NCBI RefSeq assembly: GCF_000764305.2
Contig: NW_025934726.1
Coordinates: 1-64,000 of the forward strand
Direction: 5' to 3'
Length of the DNA stretch: 64,000 bases
DNA from: Hyalella azteca
Lineage: Eukaryota; Arthropoda; Malacostraca; Amphipoda; Hyalellidae
Of the stretch, positions 58,345-64,000 are shown piece by piece. A model generated the notes under the pieces. It was not told the DNA's origin. It did no database searches and was given only the letters and a program-made list of their open reading frames with translations. The position numbers and the translations under genes are program-made. Every line of letters starts with the position of its first letter. Within the stretch, counting starts at the first letter, position 1.

Positions 58345-58635
58345 CTGTGTATGGCTCGATAAGGCCATCAATCCATGTCATCGAGGTACCCTGAGCAAAT
58401 ATTCTAAAAGACTGTCGACCGCTGGTGATTTAGAACAATAATATATAATATATTATGCTATATATCATTATATATATATCAATATAGTATAATATACTAG
58501 ATAATTATGCTATCTAAATTGATATATAATTAAAAATACACTGTGTATGGCTCGATAAGGCCATCAATCCATGTCATCGAGGTACCCTGAGCAAATATTC
58601 TAAAAGACTGTCGACCGCTGGTGATTTAGAGCAAT
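58345..58635. repeat. 196-bp recent duplication with an AT-only spacer
   Basis: The 95-bp sequence starting CTGTGTATGGCTCGATAAGG at 58345 recurs at 58541 with about one difference (GAACAAT against GAGCAAT). The 101 bp between are almost pure A/T and palindromic (ATATATAATATATTATGC and similar). Near identity shows that the event is recent. Confidence 0.95.
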
Positions 58636-59074
58636 GACACGGTGCACGTAATGAGGCACAGTGAGCAAACAGACAGCTCAGAGACCTCAATTATTGGCGC
58701 TAACGTCGTATATATGCAGCAGATATCGCCCCATGCTTACATGTGAGGCAGGTGCCAGGTGACAAGCGCAACTTTTAAGCAGCTTTATATTTTTTTACAA
58801 GCAATAATTTTTTTTGTCTGAGGAAGTTTATCGAAGAATTTTCTATTGTATTTTCTTGTTCTAGTTTCAATAAATTCGTTGAGGATGACCAAACACTTTA
58901 TATGCAGCGTCTCATACAATATTTTTTATTATAATATTGCGTGCTTCAAGATGTGAACAAAGAAAACTTTAAACTTTTCTTTCCTGTAATCGTTCATCTC
59001 ATGCGCATCAATATAACATTAAGAGGACGTTCACCCATAAATATCTGTATAGCCCAAGGGCCAAAGAGTTATTT
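58636..59074. other. Intergenic spacer
   Basis: No supported gene or repeat. Confidence 0.4.
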
Positions 59075-59295
59075 TTGCGCATTTTCTCATTTATTGAAAA
59101 AATGCCCTATATTGTGCTCGTCATGTCCGTCCGTCTGTCTGTCTGTCCGTCTGTCTGTCCGTCTGTCTGTCCGTCTGTCTGTCCGTCTGTCTGTCCTTCT
59201 GTCTGTCTGTCCGTCCGTGACTTCACGTTTTCGCCGACGAGAAAATGCGCTCTCTGTCACTCACTGCAGTGAGTAATGAGTTACATTTTTTAATT
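59075..59295 (+). repeat. Dispersed repeat copy B with expanded CCGTCTGTCTGT tract
   Basis: Same order as copy A at 23177-23336 (opposite strand): GCGCATTTTCTCATTTATTG, TTGTGCTCGTCATGTCCG, a tract of about seven 12-bp CCGTCTGTCTGT units, ACGTTTTCGCCGACGAGAAA, ATGCGCTCTCTGTCACTC, the palindrome ACTCACTGCAGTGAGT (59259-59274), and GAGTTACATTTTT. The microsatellite is longer here than in copy A, so it expanded after the copies separated. Translated frames full of SVCPSVCP are artefacts of the tract. Confidence 0.85.
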
Positions 59296-60572
59296 TTTAA
59301 GACATTAGTTTTCTACTACCACTTCCATTAAATTTTTTTCTAATTTCTCTTCAATATCTTATGTTCAATAGTTCACTTTCCACCAGCTGATATTAGCCAA
59401 ATATTATTAAAAAATATTTATCTGAAAACAAAGCGCTGTTTATTCGACTGGATATTAGAGGACTGGATATTATTAGAGCTGAAAGCTAACTTGATTTGGT
59501 CTTATAACAATGTTTAGCATTTATGTAATTTTAATAAATTTATAATCTTATTTGTCGAACAAACAGCTGTTGTTGTATATGGGAAATCAAACTTTTCTCA
59601 TATAAGTAACGAAAAGGGTTTTAAATACTAACCAGTAATTTAAACACAGTTAGATCCGTCAAATCCTTTCATGGATTTTTGTTCTGTGAAATGGACCAAA
59701 CCAGTCGTGCATATATCTTTTGATTTGTTCTGTGAAATTTGATAGACAGTTTTTCAACACTGCTGAAGCATGTATTCAACTTGAAGGTGAAAAGTGAAAG
59801 ATACGAAAAATTGATTCCTTTTTTTGGAAACTTAAGCTCGCTTTTTAGGACATATTTTTTAAGATTAGTCTTGGTACCGAAATGACAGGTGTTTCCTGGT
59901 TAAGCACTCGCAAATATGTAAGCTATTTACTTTCAGGTTTCCCATTTAATTTCGACAGAAAAACAAAAATGTCGATTTGCCCATTTGGTAGTTTTTTTCA
60001 AAGGTTCATGAAGAAATTGAGCAAGACTGTCTTGATGTTACAAAACCAGAAGCTAAAGGTAGGATTTATAACATGCAAGATTATTCACATCTTACCACAA
60101 AATGCAGTGATTCTAAATTTATGTTTTCTCTTTCGTTGATCGTGAAACAAAGGCAACTCGTCTTAATATGTAGTTCGTGAAGAGTGCCAAACTAAAGGCA
60201 GATTCAATTTGAATTGACTAACTGATTAGCGGCTTTAAACATTGTTTTTTAAACTCTACTTTGTATTGTACTAAATCATCCATCATTTAGTTTAGTCCAA
60301 ACTTGATTGGAGTGTGGTGCTGCGATGTTACCCCCCGAAGCTATTATCCACATTGCTGCATGCGCTTCGTTAGGTTATATTGTTTGCCACCTGCAGGGAT
60401 ACGGCAGACTTTTGTAAACCTTATCGAGTAAATGCCCACTCAGGTATTCACCATTCCGGTGTCGCTTTTACCATGACAAACTGAAAATCTCTAAGGAAGT
60501 TACTCTGATGGATGGCGTGACACTCCCGTGAAGAACTATGGAGACAGGAAGTCTTGAGTTCACATGCCTCTA
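59296..60572. other. Intergenic, no gene seen
   Basis: AT-rich, with short frames only. No gene supported. Confidence 0.4.
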
Positions 60573-60674
60573 TTTATGAGGTAGGATGGAATGATTGATT
60601 ACATTAAATGTATTATTTGTGCATTATGAGGTACGATGGAATGATCGACTCGATTAAATGTATTATTATCGCAT
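60573..60674. repeat. 50-bp tandem duplication
   Basis: TATGAGGTAGGATGGAATGA at 60575 recurs as TATGAGGTACGATGGAATGA at 60625, both followed by ATTAAATGTATTATT. Confidence 0.9.
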
Positions 60675-63600
60675 AAAATTCGTCTATAAACGAGATAATT
60701 GTGGGCAAAAACGATCGTTTATAACATTGGAACCTCAGATTGATGTGAATTAAGCGGTTTGATCACCCGAACAATTACTGGCAAACTGTTTCCTATCGAT
60801 TTCTCTTTATCGAACCAATTAATTCGCAGCGTATTTTTTTTTTGTATATTCTGAAATAATTTTTTGGAACTAATAAATAGAGTTTGGATTTAACAATTAC
60901 ACGCCTTTGTTAAATTTCAGTCATGAATAAGCCACTTCTTCAATACAAGTATTGGAGCTATTCTGCACGAATGCAGATGAGTGCACTTGTGAAGCGTGTT
61001 CTGAATAATTTTTATCCGAGTTCCCGACTATTAATTGCAAATAGAACACCCAACTATACTGCAAAGGAGCTTCGCATAATCACTTCAAATCTGCGGGCGT
61101 AGAATAAATTATTTCTTCAATAATGAAGGCAAGAGGGTCATTTTACAGACAACTACACGTTTCACTTATATAAGAAGTGTTCGACGAAGCACAATGTTAT
61201 AGAATCCGCCAACCTGAGTTGCGAACTCTGTAAGTTATTTCGTTGGACAAGTGTACGAATGAAATTTATTGATCATTGATGTAGGAACGTTATCTTGCAT
61301 AATGACGGTCGATGCAAACATGAGTTTTCTATTGACTAGAGTCACACTATACTGCCAGATCATTGATCAACGTGACTTTTGTTTTATAAGCTAACAAACA
61401 ATTGTTCGAAATGCCATTACAGACACGCAACCCTCGATGTTGAAATTATTATTTCGGCATTTTTTCAGGAACATTTTTCTGGACAAAACTTTTACGAGCC
61501 CCCAATGCGTCAAATAATTTCCAGATTTGTATTTTAATTGTTATAGTTCACAAAAAATATATGAATTATTAGACATGTGTGGTAAATATTCCATTGCATG
61601 CTTCGAAGAATCTGATTGCTTGTAACTCATTTTGCGTGATATACTGTATATTATGAGTGAAAATAATGAGGTTCTTTACGTTATTTAAATGTTCTCGCCT
61701 TCTCACTTATATTTAGTTTAAACCTGGTAAATGCCAAATGCCATTATTACATTCATGAGTGTAAATCCCGATAAAATTCGCACCCGAATTCTAAATTTTC
61801 GTCAGAACTCGACCTCTCTAAATCATAATCAGAGCCAAATATTATACCGAGATCGTCATTTTTTATGTCTTTCCTGATTGACAGGATTTTTTTAAGTAAC
61901 TCGAATTTTTTTCGGTATATTTTTGATAGTACAATTACAGATGAGGCTCTATCTTGAGTACCTCGGAGCATAGTAGAAGTAAAGCAAGATTTCCCTGTAG
62001 TTCAAAATCAACGCATTGGTGGCTGAGGTGGAGCACTTCTTTCAGGAGGACTTGAACATGGGGCAAACAAAGACAATTCCAGGGAAGGTGCGCACAAGGG
62101 CTTGGTTCTAGGAGCTCCAGCGACGCTTTTTGAATACGATCCCAGGCTCTCGAGCTTCAAGATTGCGACTTGAAAGCTACGACGCTAAAAAGCGCGACTC
62201 GTTTCAAATCCTGTGGGGCCTAGCATTACTTTTTCCATACGCTATAAAAACATACAAGAAATTATGTATGCCATAATTTCACATTTTTGCTGGAATAGAA
62301 AGGATTTTTTACTCACAACATCCTGCGTTACCGTCATTGACTATCTATGCTCGACTAAAATTATTTCTAGTCAAACACACGGATATCTTAAGCGTTAGAG
62401 GCGGCAACTTCCTCTTAACTAAATGCTCGGCATCAAGTTAATTGTGATTATATTCTATTTTCCATTAGAGATGAAGTATTCAATTTTTCAGAAAGGAGTG
62501 GTACCTTAACAAAGGTATAGAAAAAAGTAAACGTTATGCAAGACCAAATTAGTGAGTTCAGTCTTACGTAAACCAGATCTATATATGAATGTCCGCAGAA
62601 TACCTGCTATCGTCTCCAGGAGAGTCTTACAATTTAGCGATCTAGCTGTAGAGTAAAAAAAATATCGCGGGGTTAGCAGACTTTTGAGCGCCAAAGAGCT
62701 CCTCTGGAAGTGTTGCACAAGAGCTTGCAAAGGCTTATGACCGGCACATGAAGTGCTGAAGAACTCAGGCAGGAACAATAGAGGAACACCTACCTCAAGT
62801 AATGAGATCTCAGCCTCATTTTAGAAGCTCCGTCACTAACAAAAGAAGTCTGTTATCACACTCTGAATGGGATTTCGAAGTACCTTACATCTGACATTAG
62901 TTTGAGCTCCATCATATATATACACGGAATGTAATTTAAAAATAGTCATTTTTAGAATAGAGGGTAAAAAAACAGAATAAAGGGTTTGCTATGGCTTATT
63001 TCATCAATGCAAGTTTCATTCAATTTCCTCAACACAAATATTCGGCCTACGTTCAGGTTGGAGAAGAGTTTTTGCTGCCTAAATAAAGTTTTTAATAATT
63101 TTAGGCGTTAACGTTCGTTAACGAACGAATTACACGTTCAAACTATTATACCCTATCAATTAAAAACTCGTAGAAAATAACTAAAGAAATGATACATGAT
63201 GCTTATGTTACGACTGTTGATTGTGAGGACACGGGAAGTCAGCGAAGTCGAATTTCAGCCCAGAAACTCGATCCAAATAATGCTACTAATTATCTATCAC
63301 CTTTTCATCACAGCCCCATAACATTTTAATTGCAGTCCCATTGTGAAAACGATCACCTCTCCAACAGGTGATATCTTCGGCGGGTCTTTTTCCTCCAGAC
63401 TTTTCTGCGATGAATGAGATCTTCAGGGAGATAAAAAACATCACGTTGCTTCATTAACGCGGCCATCAAAGTAGTCAGGAGTCCGTCACTCCATCAGTTG
63501 CCTATGAATTCGGCCAGCATGAACAAATTTGGAATACATTTGTTTCTCAGCAACTTTTACAGAATTTCGCACATTTCCACTTGGCGGCAGGGCTGTAGGA

Positions 63601-63767
63601 GATACAAACGCTCTGAGTGAGCCTATCTCATTGCTGATGAGCGTCACTGTATTCGTGTCCGTCCGCATGCCAGTCAGCGAGACGCGGCGCTGACACTCTT
63701 GACGTGACGCCGTCCTGGCTATCACCAGCGCCGTGTTACTCGCGCGTCTGCGTGTCATGGCTTACAT
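60675..63767. other. Intergenic, no gene seen
   Basis: A 72-codon minus-strand frame (61753-61971, MLRGTQDRASS) has an ATG and a protein-like acidic composition but no recognisable domain. It is not called. The palindrome at 63112-63127 is listed separately. Confidence 0.4.
63112..63127. repeat. 16-bp perfect palindrome CGTTCGTTAACGAACG
   Basis: A self-complementary 16-mer preceded by a further GTTAAC-like word (GCGTTAACG). Isolated; no gene nearby. It could be a dimeric protein-binding site or chance. Confidence 0.7.
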
Positions 63768-64000
63768 GAGTTGTGGTATGGTTGTACCAGAATTGTGGTA
63801 TGGTTGTGCCCGGGTTACGGTATGGTTGTGCACGAGTTGCGGCATGGTTTACATGAGTTGTGGTATGGTTGTGCCAGAGTTGTGGTGTGGTTGTGCCCGA
63901 GTTGTGGTATGGTTGTGCCAGAGTTGTGGTATGGTTGTGCCAGAGTTGTGGTATGGTTGTGCCAGCCAGAGTTGTGGTATGGTTGGGCCAGAGTTGTGGT
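63768..64000. repeat. 22-bp GAGTTGTGGTATGGTTGTGC minisatellite at window end
   Basis: The unit AGTTGTGGTATGGTTGTGCC (plus AG) repeats about ten times and runs off the end of the window. The first copies vary (CGGGTTACGG, CACGAGTTGCGG) and later ones are nearly identical. It is G/T-rich on the + strand. Confidence 0.95.

Noticed and set aside
59075..59276. Frames with SVCPSVCPSVCP or VRLSVRLSVRLS
   Set aside because: Translations of the CCGTCTGT microsatellite in dispersed repeat copy B.
62200..62215. B-box-like TTTCAAATCCTG suggestive of a tRNA
   Set aside because: No A box at the expected distance upstream and no cloverleaf pairing.

Overview
This window looks like animal nuclear DNA, most likely from an arthropod. 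It is AT-rich, has no operons or prokaryotic gene packing, and is full of tandem and inverted repeats. It holds a short (TTAGG)4 tract, the arthropod telomere motif, and one intron-split gene of an animal-specific transcription-factor family. A crustacean is possible, but nothing I can see fixes the order or species.

The one convincing protein gene lies on the + strand between 41316 and 48493. I reconstruct four coding exons (41316-41387, 43336-43953, 45530-45828, 48028-48493) that join in frame through GT-AG introns into 484 residues. The product is a NET-family zinc-finger co-repressor, the ortholog of insect no ocelli (noc)/elbow (elB) and of vertebrate ZNF703/ZNF503. It shows the family landmarks in order: the NQYLxPEYL N-terminus, LDAKKSPLALLA, FRPY, the CRDPYC Buttonhead-type box, one C-X8-C-X12-H-X3-H finger and a SPYxxYxxxLGA-type C-terminus.

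The other roughly 57 kb reads as a gene desert on both sides, as is common around developmental regulators. Positions 1-10.4 kb are rich in tandem arrays (66-bp AGATCT satellite, about 30-bp minisatellite, 20-bp GC-rich minisatellite, five copies of a 135-140-bp unit). A TA-flanked 1.30-kb element with inverted ends sits at 13.7-15.0 kb, a hairpin at 15.9-16.1 kb, a 136-bp array at 24.6-25.1 kb, a strong isolated TATA box near 27.85 kb, and a tRNA-Met-like fragment at 34.4 kb. A CpG-rich patch near 39 kb and a degenerate repeat at 40.9-41.1 kb precede the gene. Downstream lie a 59-bp minisatellite (54.5-54.9 kb), a second 1.29-kb TA-flanked element (55.4-56.7 kb), a 212-bp MITE (57.6-57.8 kb), a 196-bp duplication and a second copy of the dispersed repeat seen at 23.2 kb.

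The most unusual feature is the pair of about 1.3-kb elements. They differ in sequence but share a plan: TA flanks, G-rich inverted ends, copies of the end motif facing inward from both sides, and no long reading frame. They look like two families of non-autonomous DNA transposons with iterated subterminal motifs.
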